This document shows, piece after piece, positions 8,117-15,474 of a stretch of DNA of 21,778 nucleotides; positions within the stretch are counted from its first letter, which is position 1, and each line of letters starts with the position of its first letter. This DNA is from Candidatus Fermentibacterota bacterium (GTDB taxonomy: Bacteria; Fermentibacterota; Fermentibacteria; Fermentibacterales; Fermentibacteraceae), in contig JAAYTY010000224.1 in the NCBI GenBank assembly GCA_012523605.1, positions 1 to 21,778 on the forward strand, written 5' to 3'. The notes below the pieces were generated by a model. That model was not told the origin of the DNA. It saw only the letters and a list, made by a program, of their open reading frames with translations, and did not search any database. Both the position numbers and the translations under genes were made by a program.

Positions 8117-9312
8117 CAGACCCCACCCCCGATCACCGCGTGCGCAACATGCACAGCCGCCGCGGTGCGGGCAACATCGTGGACTCTCAGAACATCGACC
8201 TTTCCGCACGCCAGCGCCGCGACGGCGGTGCCCGCCTCGTCGCGCCCCGCGGGCTCGACGATGCCGGTGAGCTCGCCGAGGAACCTCTTCCGGGAGTATC
8301 CCAGGACCGTCCTGCACCCGGTTCCCCTGAACTCCGCGGCCCGGCGGACGAGAACCAGGTTGTCCTCGAGCCGCTTCCCGAATCCCAGTCCCGGGTCGAC
8401 CAGCATCCGGTTGCGCGGCACGCCTGCGGCCATGGCTGCCGAGACCCGCTCTTCCAGGAAGGAGTAGACCTCGCCGACCGTGTCGGCGTACCACGGGGCG
8501 TCCTGCATGGTTGCGGGGACGCCCTTCATGTGCATGAGGACGATCGGCACGCCCTCGGCCGCGGCGAGTCCGGCCATGGCGGGATCGCAGAGGGCGGTGA
8601 CGTCGTTGATCACGTCCGCGCCCTCGATCAGGGCCGCCCGGGCCACTTCGGCGCTGGACGTGTCCACCGACAGGGGGAGGCCCTGATCGGCGGAGCGTAT
8701 GCCCCGGATCACCGGCAGAATCCTCTCGATCTGCACGGAGGCAGCCACGGGAAGGGATCCCGGCCTCGTGGACTCGGCTCCGATGTCTATGATCGCGGCG
8801 CCTTCGTCACGCATTTCAAGGGCGCGTTCGACCGCCCTGCCGGGCTCGGTGAATAGGCCTCCATCCGAGAACGAGTCGGGTGTAACGTTCAGAATGCCCA
8901 TGAGGAGAGGCGCTCCCCCGAACATCAGTGCGCCGTGACGCAGGGGCATCTCCACGGGGAGTTCCGGCGGGGCGAGTGCCGCCTCCATGTCCGCCGCAAG
9001 ACCCGCAAGGCCGAACGGCTGTCCTTCGAGAGACTTCGCCGCGAGCCTGAAATGCCGCGGCATACCCACCATGATGGCGTCGGTGCGTTCGCACGAACAG
9101 CACACCACGCCCCTCGCGACCATCGCGTCTCCGCCGGAGGAGAGCATGCACTGCTTGAGTATGTTCGCCGCGGGAGGAGTGAGCGGGCCAGTCTTCATCA
9201 CCACCAGTTCGGCCCGGGATGCGAAGCGCTCCCAGCCGGCGGGGTCGGCGCCCACCAGATCGAGTTCCCTGCGCCATTCCGTCTCGGAGTCGAGGAACAG
9301 GCGCCGGATCAT
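8116..9312 (-). CDS. folP: Dihydropteroate synthase with N-terminal extension domain
   Basis: Joins 6-hydroxymethyl-dihydropterin diphosphate to p-aminobenzoate in folate synthesis. The start is ATG 9312, overlapping the folE stop as ATGA. The 398 aa exceed the usual 280 because of an N-terminal domain of about 130 residues containing LTPPAANILKQCMLSSGGDA and SLEGQPFGLAGLA, a form known from long DHPS proteins of clostridia and other anaerobes. The catalytic TIM barrel from about residue 134 has ILNVTPDSFSDGG (140-152), IDIGAESTRPGS, SVDTSSAEVA, NDVTAL, VLMHMKG, VDPGLGFGK and LGYSRKRFLG, so it should be active. folE is directly upstream and folC is in the neighbouring operon, so most folate steps seen here are local. 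Confidence 0.95.
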   Translation of the reverse strand: MIRRLFLDSETEWRRELDLVGADPAGWERFASRAELVVMKTGPLTPPAANILKQCMLSSGGDAMVARGVVCCSCERTDAIMVGMPRHFRLAAKSLEGQPFGLAGLAADMEAALAPPELPVEMPLRHGALMFGGAPLLMGILNVTPDSFSDGGLFTEPGRAVERALEMRDEGAAIIDIGAESTRPGSLPVAASVQIERILPVIRGIRSADQGLPLSVDTSSAEVARAALIEGADVINDVTALCDPAMAGLAAAEGVPIVLMHMKGVPATMQDAPWYADTVGEVYSFLEERVSAAMAAGVPRNRMLVDPGLGFGKRLEDNLVLVRRAAEFRGTGCRTVLGYSRKRFLGELTGIVEPAGRDEAGTAVAALACGKVDVLRVHDVARTAAAVHVAHAVIGGGV

Positions 9313-9878
9313 TTCCCGCTTATGGACCTGCCGATGAGGGCGAGGGCCTCGGTCCTGGTCTCCAGCTTCCGTAGGTAACCCCGCATGGCCGATGTCACGA
9401 TCCTGGAGTCCCTCTTCTTGACTCCCCGGATCGCGAGGCACATGTGCTCGGCCTCCATGACGACCATTACGCCCTTCGCCTGGATCTCCGACATCAGCCT
9501 GTCGGCGATCTCGGTGGTGAGACGCTCCTGGATCGTGGGCCGCGCGGCCATCAGCTCGACCGTCTCCACTATGGCGCTCAGGCCTGCGATCCTGTCGTTG
9601 GCCGGCAGATACACGACGTCGCACCTGCCCACGTAGGGCAGAAGATGGTGCTCGCAGAGCGAGGAGAAGCTTATGTCTTTGACTATGATCAGTTCGTTCT
9701 GGCCGGCCGCGCAGAAGGTTCTTATGGAGACGGGCTGCTCCTGGTCGACCCCGCGGCAGAGCTCCGCATAGGCCTTGGCCACGCGGCAGGGCGTGTCCCT
9801 GAGGCCTTCCCGCTCGGGATCCTCGCCGATGCCCTCGAGGATCATCCTCACGCCCTGAGCGATCCTATCGAGATCCAC
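9309..9878 (-). CDS. folE: GTP cyclohydrolase I (FolE type IA)
   Basis: Converts GTP to dihydroneopterin triphosphate, the first step of folate synthesis. The 189 aa match the family. The zinc ligands are visible as Cys75 and His78 in SLCEHHLLP and Cys147 in EHMCLAIRG. GLSAIVETVELMAARPTIQERLT is the conserved core helix. The start is GTG 9878, supported by AGGGGAG about 4 nt upstream. The gene begins 14 nt inside the end of ftsH and overlaps folP by 4 nt, so it is translationally coupled on both sides. Confidence 0.96.
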   Translation of the reverse strand: MDLDRIAQGVRMILEGIGEDPEREGLRDTPCRVAKAYAELCRGVDQEQPVSIRTFCAAGQNELIIVKDISFSSLCEHHLLPYVGRCDVVYLPANDRIAGLSAIVETVELMAARPTIQERLTTEIADRLMSEIQAKGVMVVMEAEHMCLAIRGVKKRDSRIVTSAMRGYLRKLETRTEALALIGRSISGK

Positions 9879-11796
9879 CGGGCTCCCCTTCGTCCCGTGC
9901 GCCGGTCTCCGGCGGCGGGCCTTCCGGCTGCTGCGCGGCTGTCTCAGAGCGGCCCACCAGGGCGTTCAGTTCCTCGCTCGTGAGGGTCTCCTGCTCCAGG
10001 AGCAGTTCGGTCATCTCGAGGAGAAGCCCGCGCTTCTGCTCGAGTATGGCCGTGGCGGAGGAGTAGGCCTCATCGATGAAGCGCCTGATCTCGGAGTCTA
10101 TGATCTGGGCGGTGGATTCGCTGTAGTTCCTTATCCTGCTCATGTCGCGGCCCAGAAAGATCGGTTCGCCCGATTCGCCCAGCGTAACAGGCCCGAGCGT
10201 GGGGCTCATCCCCCATTCGCAGACCATGCGCCTCGCGAGCGCGGTGGCCTTCTCGAGGTCGTTGCCGGCCCCCGTGGAGAGCGTGTTCAGGATCAGCTTT
10301 TCCGCCGCCCTGCCTCCGAGGAGGCGGACAAGGACGCCCGTGCAGTAGTCGAGCGAGTAGTTGTGCCTGTCGTCCAGAGGAAGGAAGCTCGTCACTCCGA
10401 GCGCCTGCCCGCGCGGCACTATCGTCACCTTGTGAACGGGGTCCGCGCCCGGGGTGAAGACGCTCACCAGCGCATGCCCGCTCTCGTGGATCGCGGTGAG
10501 CCTCCGCTCCTCGGGGCTGATCACCATGCTCCGGCGCTCGATGCCCATAACTATGCGGTCTATGGCGTATTCGAAGTCCTCCTGCTCGACCTTCTTCGCG
10601 TCGCGCCTGGCCGCCCTGAGGGCGGCCTCGTTCGCGAGGCTCTCGAGGTCGGCGCCGCTGAAACCGGGGGTGCCTCTCGCGACCTTCTCCATGGACACGC
10701 CCGGCGAGAGGGGCATCTTCCGCGTGTGGACCTTCAGGATGGCCTCCCTGCCCTTCACGTCCGGCATGGGAACCGCGATGTTCCTGTCGAACCGCCCGGG
10801 GCGGAGGAGCGCAGGGTCCAGCACGTCGGGCCTGTTGGTCGCGGCCATCACGATGACGCCCTCGCTGGACTCGAAGCCGTCCATCTCTACCAGGAGCGCG
10901 TTCAGGGTCTGCTCGCGCTCGTCGTGGCCGCCGCCGAGGCCCGCCCCCCTGTGGCGCCCCACAGCGTCTATCTCGTCTATGAAGATGATGCAGGGGGCCT
11001 TGGCCTTTCCCTGGAGGAACAGGTCGCGCACGCGGCTCGCGCCCACTCCCACGAACATCTCCACGAAATCCGAGCCGCTCATGGAGAAGAACGGCACGTT
11101 GGCCTCGCCTGCCACAGCCCTCGCTAGAAGGGTCTTCCCCGTCCCGGGAGGACCCACCAGCAGAACCCCCCTCGGAACCTTGCCGCCGAGCCTCTGGAAC
11201 TTCTTGGGCGTCCTGAGGAACTCGATGACCTCCCTCAGCTCCTCCTTCGCCTCGTCGACGCCGGCCACGTCGGCGAACGTCACCTGGGGCCTGTCCTGCG
11301 TGAACAGCCTGGCCCTGCTCTTGCCGAATGAGAACGCCTTCCCGCCTGTTGCGGAGCTTCTCATGAAGTAGATCCAGAAGCCGATGAGGAGCAGGACCGG
11401 AGCGACACCCAGCAGAATCTGCAGGAAGTCCATCCTCGGCGGGCGGGCCTCGATGGTCACGCCGTGAGCCTGCAGAGAGTCTATCACGGCGGTGTCCTCG
11501 AGCGGCACGAAGCTCGCGAACTTCTCGTACCGGACGCGTTCGATGACCAGCGGCTCCGAGAAATCCCCCTCTATCGCGCCTCCGGTCTCCAGAACGACGC
11601 TCTCGACCCTTCCCGATGCGACGTAGCGCAGGAACTCGGTGTAGGTGAGCTGCGCCCTCGGGCCGCCGCCGGACATTATCGAGAAAATGCTGAATACGAT
11701 GAGCCCCATGAGGATCCACAGCGTGACGGTCCTCATCGAACAGCCCATCCTGGCCGGCGGCGCAGGGATCTTCTCGGGAGGCCTGTTATCCGTCAT
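9865..11796 (-). CDS. ftsH: ATP-dependent zinc metalloprotease FtsH
   Basis: A membrane-anchored AAA+ protease of 643 aa that degrades misfolded membrane proteins and short-lived regulators. Order of parts: transmembrane helix 23-41, periplasmic domain, transmembrane helix 124-144, AAA+ module with Walker A GPPGTGKT (215-222), pore motif MFVG, Walker B IIFIDEID (270-277) and second region of homology (NRPDVLDPALLRPGRFDR). The M41 protease follows with HESGH (437-441) and a downstream GNDLEKAT carrying the third zinc ligand. The C-terminal tail is disordered and Pro/Glu-rich. The ATG start overlaps the hpt stop by 4 nt. The tilS-hpt-ftsH order is a widely conserved neighbourhood. Confidence 0.97.
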   Translation of the reverse strand: MTDNRPPEKIPAPPARMGCSMRTVTLWILMGLIVFSIFSIMSGGGPRAQLTYTEFLRYVASGRVESVVLETGGAIEGDFSEPLVIERVRYEKFASFVPLEDTAVIDSLQAHGVTIEARPPRMDFLQILLGVAPVLLLIGFWIYFMRSSATGGKAFSFGKSRARLFTQDRPQVTFADVAGVDEAKEELREVIEFLRTPKKFQRLGGKVPRGVLLVGPPGTGKTLLARAVAGEANVPFFSMSGSDFVEMFVGVGASRVRDLFLQGKAKAPCIIFIDEIDAVGRHRGAGLGGGHDEREQTLNALLVEMDGFESSEGVIVMAATNRPDVLDPALLRPGRFDRNIAVPMPDVKGREAILKVHTRKMPLSPGVSMEKVARGTPGFSGADLESLANEAALRAARRDAKKVEQEDFEYAIDRIVMGIERRSMVISPEERRLTAIHESGHALVSVFTPGADPVHKVTIVPRGQALGVTSFLPLDDRHNYSLDYCTGVLVRLLGGRAAEKLILNTLSTGAGNDLEKATALARRMVCEWGMSPTLGPVTLGESGEPIFLGRDMSRIRNYSESTAQIIDSEIRRFIDEAYSSATAILEQKRGLLLEMTELLLEQETLTSEELNALVGRSETAAQQPEGPPPETGARDEGEPGGSR

Positions 11797-12344
11797 CGGC
11801 GGTCTTCCGGAGCGAGGGCGAATATGTCGCCCAGGTTCCTGTAGAGCCCCCCCGGTCCGTCGAGCCCGTAGCCGAAGACGAAACGGTCGGGGATCTCGAA
11901 TCCAACCCAGCTTACCTCGACGTCCACCCGCCGTCGGGCCTTCTTGTCAAGGAGCACGGCGGTGCGGAGCGAGGCGGGAACTCGCGACAAGACAAGCTTT
12001 TGAATATAGGCTAGAGTCAGCCCGGTGTCTATGATGTCCTCTACGAGGAGCACGTCCCTGCCGGCCAGCGGCGTTGACGTGTCCAGGGTGAGCCGCACCT
12101 CGCCCGACGAGGAGGTCTCTTCTCCGTAGCTGGAGGCGCCGACGAACTCCAGCGTGACGCCTGATCCGATGCGCAGGCGCCTCACCAGATCGGCGGCGAA
12201 CATGAACCCTCCCTTCAGGAGGGGGATGACGACCAGGCTCCTGTCCTCGTATGAGGCGGTTATCTCTCCGGCGATCTCCGCGACGCGCCTCTCGATCTCG
12301 GCTGCAGGGATCAGGATCTCCGCCCCCGGGGGGATCAGCTCCAT
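11793..12344 (-). CDS. hpt: Hypoxanthine-guanine phosphoribosyltransferase
   Basis: Purine salvage enzyme adding PRPP to hypoxanthine or guanine. ATG 12344 is chosen over longer frames because a very strong GGAGGGGAGGAGGGAC leader precedes it, inside the end of tilS (10-nt overlap). The 183 aa match the family. PLLKGGFMFAADLVRR is the first conserved block, VLLVEDIIDTGLTL (98-111) is the PRPP-binding loop with the acidic pair, and DRFVFGYGLD is the purine-binding region. Codons in the PRPP loop are unusually AT-rich (ata, cta, tat-att, ctt); a promoter-like sequence overlaps them (see 12003-12031). Confidence 0.95.
   Translation of the reverse strand: MELIPPGAEILIPAAEIERRVAEIAGEITASYEDRSLVVIPLLKGGFMFAADLVRRLRIGSGVTLEFVGASSYGEETSSSGEVRLTLDTSTPLAGRDVLLVEDIIDTGLTLAYIQKLVLSRVPASLRTAVLLDKKARRRVDVEVSWVGFEIPDRFVFGYGLDGPGGLYRNLGDIFALAPEDRR
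12003..12031 (-). promoter_or_regulatory. Candidate sigma-70 promoter inside hpt, facing ftsH
   Basis: On the minus strand, TAGACA (12031-12026) and TATATT (12008-12003) are separated by exactly 17 nt, each one base from the consensus hexamers. The AT-rich patch lies in GC-rich coding DNA and uses rare codons. Transcription from it would give a leader of about 200 nt before ftsH, allowing ftsH-folE-folP-cdaA to be expressed apart from tilS. This is a sequence match only. Confidence 0.4.
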
Positions 12345-13300
12345 CTGTCCCTCCTCCCCTCCCTGATCTCGAGGCGGTCCGCGAACGCCTCCATGACCAT
12401 TCCCCCGGGGAGGACCTTCGAGCCGGTCCCTCCGGAGGCGATCCACCTGTCGGCCTTCTCCAGCTCCCGCAGGCCGGACCTCGGCCGCCCGCAGAGCTCC
12501 CATAGCATCGAGATCCTCACGGCCCTGTCAATCGAGGCGAACGCCGGCCTGTCCAGCTTACGGCAGCCGTCAACCGTCAGGCAGGCCCCGCAGAGAGCCG
12601 CGGCCGTCGCCGAATCGGCCATGCGCCTCCAGGATGCCAGATTCGCGGACGAAGCGGCGAGGCGCAGAGTGCATCCCGGGAACTCCTCCTCCAGAGCGGC
12701 CAGAATCCCGCGCCTGATTCGGTTGCGGGTAAAACGCCGCTCGGCATTGGTCTCGTCCTCTACCCATGTCATGCCCCTCAGTGCGACGTAGCCGGCGAGG
12801 TCGGTCCTGGTGAGGTCCAGTACGGGCCTCCTCACCGGGCCCACGCCCCTGTAGTCCATCCCGCCCAGTCCCCTGAGGCCCGAACCCTCCAGAAGGCGCA
12901 GGAGAAGGGTCTCGGCCCTGTCCGAGGCGGTGTGGGCGACTGCGACCAGGCCTCCTTCTCCGGCCTCATCCTCGTAGATGGCCTGTCTGATCGCGCTGAA
13001 CTCGGCCTCCGGGGATTTCGCGGAGCGGGCCCTGCGCGGCAGGCTCCGCAGGCGGAACTCAATTCGGAGGTCGTTTGCGAGCTCCTCGACGAAGGCGGCG
13101 TCGCGCCCGGAATCGGGCCTCATGCCGTGGTCCACGTGCAGTACCGAGACAGTCCATTTCATGTGCCGCGAGAACCTGTCCAGAAGCAGAAGCATCCCAA
13201 CGGAGTCGGAGCCGCCGGAAACCGCCGCGACGACCCGGATTCCGCGGGGCAGGAGGTCCTCCCTCCTCACGGTCTCGATGAATCTTCTCTCCACCGTCAT
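12335..13300 (-). CDS. tilS: tRNA(Ile)-lysidine synthetase TilS
   Basis: Modifies C34 of tRNA-Ile(CAU) to lysidine, using ATP and lysine, so that it reads AUA. The ATP PP-loop SGGSDS is at 28-33, followed by LHVDHGMRPDSGRDAAFVEELA and AHTASDRAETLLLRLLEGSGLRGLGGM, all typical of the N-type PP-loop fold. The 321 aa match the short form, with a compact C-terminal part (LPGGMVMEAFADRLEIRE). ATG 13300 (MTVERRF) is preferred over ATG 13357, which would extend into the terminator-leader region. A terminator lies about 55 nt upstream, so tilS should have its own promoter or depend on readthrough. Confidence 0.92.
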   Translation of the reverse strand: MTVERRFIETVRREDLLPRGIRVVAAVSGGSDSVGMLLLLDRFSRHMKWTVSVLHVDHGMRPDSGRDAAFVEELANDLRIEFRLRSLPRRARSAKSPEAEFSAIRQAIYEDEAGEGGLVAVAHTASDRAETLLLRLLEGSGLRGLGGMDYRGVGPVRRPVLDLTRTDLAGYVALRGMTWVEDETNAERRFTRNRIRRGILAALEEEFPGCTLRLAASSANLASWRRMADSATAAALCGACLTVDGCRKLDRPAFASIDRAVRISMLWELCGRPRSGLRELEKADRWIASGGTGSKVLPGGMVMEAFADRLEIREGRRDRWS

Positions 13301-13323
13301 GTCGGCCAGTCCCTTGCGGGTGC

Positions 13324-13345
13324 CTCCCGCTCGATCACGCGGGAG
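13324..13345 (-). other. Small hairpin in the tilS leader
   Basis: CTCCCGC (13324-13330) pairs with GCGGGAG (13339-13345) around an 8-nt loop, between the upstream terminator and the tilS ATG. It may be a leader structure or a second part of the terminator. No clear -35/-10 pair is visible between 13301 and 13353. Confidence 0.3.
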
Positions 13346-13353
13346 ACCCCCAA

Positions 13354-13385
13354 GCAAAAGGCCGGCATGAAGGGCATGCCGGCCT
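13354..13385 (-). terminator. Rho-independent terminator after tRNA-Met
   Basis: On the minus strand a perfect 11-bp stem (AGGCCGGCATG, loop CCCTT, CATGCCGGCCT) is followed by TTTTGCTTG. It lies 9 nt downstream of the tRNA CCA end, separating the ACT-protein/tRNA transcript from tilS. This is the clearest intrinsic terminator in the window. Confidence 0.85.
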
Positions 13386-13394
13386 GAGAGCGCA

Positions 13395-13470
13395 TGGTAG
13401 CGGCGAAGGGACTTGAACCCCTGACCCGAGGATTATGATTCCTCTGCTCTACCAACTGAGCTACGCCGCC
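13395..13470 (-). tRNA. tRNA-Met (anticodon CAT), probably elongator
   Basis: A 76-nt cloverleaf. The acceptor GGCGGCG pairs with CGCCGCT (a G1-U72 end pair), followed by discriminator A and an encoded CCA. The D-arm TAGCTCAGTTGGTAGAGC is normal. The anticodon stem GAGGA/TCCTC encloses ATCATAA, giving CAT. The T-arm is AGGGG-TTCAAGT-CCCTT. Initiator features (a 1-72 mismatch and three GC pairs in the anticodon stem) are absent. CAT could also be tRNA-Ile2, the TilS substrate, but bases 4-5 are GG rather than the CC seen in E. coli tRNA-Ile2, and the variable loop GGGTC resembles elongator Met. Met is favoured but not proven. Confidence 0.93.
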
Positions 13471-13506
13471 TCGAGCGCGAAAGGCTAGCGAAGCGCCCTC
13501 CTGTCG

Positions 13507-15303
13507 TCAAGGCTTGTGGCCGGAGCGGCAGAGGCTCTGCAGGTTCGCCGCCACCCGGGCGACGGCCTCCTCCGGAAGGGCCGCGCCCTGCTCGCTCACC
13601 CTCAGAAGAACCGCGTTGAGACCGGACCAATCTATCAGGCTCGCCGTGACCCTGTATTCCTTGACTGTGTCGAGGAAGTCCTGGAAGGTGTGGGCGTGCT
13701 CGGGCATGACGCAGCAGAAGATGGTTGCCGACTCCGTCTCGCCGTTCCGAACCACGGAGACCACGGGGCCGGCGCTGTCCCGCCCCTCGCGCAGCGCGCC
13801 GTTCATCGTCTCGAACGCGAGGCGGATATGCTGTGCGAGTTCCTCGACAGGGGCACTGGCTCTGAGGAAGTCCTCCAGCCTGTAGTAGAAATCGGTGATC
13901 ACGCTGTCCGGAAGATCCTCGAGCAGAGCCCTCACCTCGCGGAGCTGCTTCGCGTCGTTCAGCCTCATGCCCATGTCGAAGTCCCTGAACCTGCCCAGGA
14001 TCTCCTCGATCCTGCGCTTGATCTGCCCGTAGGCGTCCTCCATCTCGGGATAGACGCTCCGCTGGACGGTGATGTCTATGATGTCCACCCAGCGCTCGCC
14101 GTATCCCGTGGGCGACTTGAACGAGACCACGGTCATCCCCTCCAGCTTGTCGATGCTCCCCACGAGCTTCAGCACCCTCTCGTCGTGCGCCTCGATCCCG
14201 GGGGCGGAGAAAACCATGAGGAGCTTGAGCTCCGCCTGGAAGGTGGAGATGGTCTCCGGAGCGATGTAGACCTGAGGGAGCCTGGTTGACTCGCACTCCC
14301 TGAGCAGAAGCGGTATGAGAGCGCGTGCGTAGTGCTCCCTGCCTCCGTATCTGTGGATGCGCTTCAATCGCTCTATCTCATTCTTCACCAGCAGTTTCTG
14401 TAGGGTCTCCTCGATCCTGCGCAACTCCTCCCTGTCGGCGGCCAGCCCGGTCGAGCTGGTCATCTCGATCCTGATCGAGATAATCCCGTCAGGGGTCGTG
14501 TAGCGCCTCTGGTGCCTCACGGTCGAGCCGGGCCAGGCGAAGGACAGAGCCGACAGGCAGTCCTGGAACGAGATGTCGCGCTCGTAGGCGGCGATGTTGA
14601 TTCCCGTGAGGTGCTCTCTCGTCGTTCGGATGTTCCGGAGCCTCATCTGGGGCGTCCCCCTCGACCGGACTCCCTCAACAAGCTCGATGTTGGTGAGGAC
14701 CATCTGGGCGAGATCCTCGGGACGCCTCTCCCGGAGATACTCGTCGGAGCGGGAGGAGATGAAGAGCACCAGTTCGCCGCTGGCCCCGGTCACGGACTCG
14801 GGGAGCGGGCCCGGAGCGAGCTTCTGAAGCTGGGTCCTCACCTGCTCGTAGATTTCCAGGCGCTCCGACGATCTCGCGAGAAGCGAAAGGGTGTCGGCCC
14901 GCCCTTCGGCCAGCTTTTCCAGAAGTCCCTGGATCTTCTGTGCGTCGCGGGCGAACTTGCGCCTCCTCGCGGAGTCGCTGTCCCTTATCCCGGCCAGCAC
15001 GAACCCGCGGCGGGTATCGCCTTCCGCCACGGCGAACCCCTCCACGAAGTCGAGGTTCCATCCGTGGTAGTGCAGCTCCCCCAGGCAGATCGAAGCCAGG
15101 CCGGGCCAGTCGATCGCAGTGACTGCGACCAGGGCGAGCTCGCCCCTGTCGGTGTCGACCATGACGGTGGGGGAATCCCCGGAAGCCCTGCTGCGCTCAA
15201 TGAGCGCGCTGAAGATCCGCTTGCGCCTCTCGGAATCAACGAGGCTGCCGGGACACATCCCGGCCGCGAGATCCTCGATGCTGCAACCGTGTGTCTGAAC
15301 CAC
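13507..15303 (-). CDS. Multi-ACT-like domain protein of unknown function
   Basis: A 598-aa soluble protein with no enzyme motif I recognise. Residues about 55-107 have an ACT-domain pattern (ALVAVTAIDWPGLASICLGE followed by HYHGWNLDFVEGFAV), like the ACT units of GlnD. Two further segments look like a repeat: helices with YLRERRPEDLAQ (189-200) and FLRASAPVEELAQ (480-491), each followed by another beta-alpha ACT-like stretch (about 250-310 and 513-570). A beta-rich block at 355-415 may be a further unit. The repeat organisation recalls the N-terminal regulatory half of large bacterial NAD-glutamate dehydrogenases, here with no catalytic domain; that link is a guess. The start is GTG 15303 with GGGAGGT only 3 nt upstream; ATG 15258 is the alternative. 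tRNA-Met follows 36 nt after the stop. Confidence 0.85.
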   Translation of the reverse strand: MVQTHGCSIEDLAAGMCPGSLVDSERRKRIFSALIERSRASGDSPTVMVDTDRGELALVAVTAIDWPGLASICLGELHYHGWNLDFVEGFAVAEGDTRRGFVLAGIRDSDSARRRKFARDAQKIQGLLEKLAEGRADTLSLLARSSERLEIYEQVRTQLQKLAPGPLPESVTGASGELVLFISSRSDEYLRERRPEDLAQMVLTNIELVEGVRSRGTPQMRLRNIRTTREHLTGINIAAYERDISFQDCLSALSFAWPGSTVRHQRRYTTPDGIISIRIEMTSSTGLAADREELRRIEETLQKLLVKNEIERLKRIHRYGGREHYARALIPLLLRECESTRLPQVYIAPETISTFQAELKLLMVFSAPGIEAHDERVLKLVGSIDKLEGMTVVSFKSPTGYGERWVDIIDITVQRSVYPEMEDAYGQIKRRIEEILGRFRDFDMGMRLNDAKQLREVRALLEDLPDSVITDFYYRLEDFLRASAPVEELAQHIRLAFETMNGALREGRDSAGPVVSVVRNGETESATIFCCVMPEHAHTFQDFLDTVKEYRVTASLIDWSGLNAVLLRVSEQGAALPEEAVARVAANLQSLCRSGHKP

Positions 15304-15325
15304 CCGACCTCCCGTGACCGGGCCA

Positions 15326-15354
15326 TTGGCGCGGCTCTGATGGTGTACTATACC
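15326..15354 (+). promoter_or_regulatory. Candidate promoter of tRNA-Val
   Basis: TTGGCG (15326-15331) and TATACC (15349-15354) are spaced by 17 nt and end 15 nt before the tRNA. The core GTACTATACC also contains TATAGT on the opposite strand, where it could act as a -10 for the divergent ACT-like gene, although no good minus-strand -35 is visible. Confidence 0.4.
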
Positions 15355-15369
15355 TTCGCCCTGCCCGGT

Positions 15370-15446
15370 GGGCGAATAGCTCAGATGGTTGGAGCGCCTG
15401 CCTTACAAGCAGGAGGCCGGGGGTTCGAGTCCCTCTTCGCCCACCA
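15370..15446 (+). tRNA. tRNA-Val (anticodon TAC)
   Basis: A 77-nt cloverleaf. The acceptor GGGCGAA pairs perfectly with TTCGCCC; discriminator A and CCA are encoded. The D-arm is TAGCTCAGATGGTTGGAGC. The anticodon stem CCTGC/GCAGG encloses CTTACAA, giving TAC for Val. The variable loop is AGGCC and the T-arm GGGGG-TTCGAGT-CCCTC. It is the only plus-strand gene in the right-hand 15 kb and lies between the two minus-strand operons, next to an AT-rich inverted repeat. Confidence 0.97.
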
Positions 15447-15474
15447 CGCTCGCCCCGGCTCTCCCTGAAGGAAG

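Noticed and set aside
7076..8467. Plus-strand open frame of 463 codons across cdaA and folP
   Set aside because: His/Arg/Ala-rich shadow; the minus strand carries intact DAC and DHPS motifs over the same bases.
13395..13470. Initiator tRNA-fMet
   Set aside because: A G1-U72 pair is present instead of the initiator mismatch, and the anticodon stem lacks three consecutive GC pairs next to the loop.
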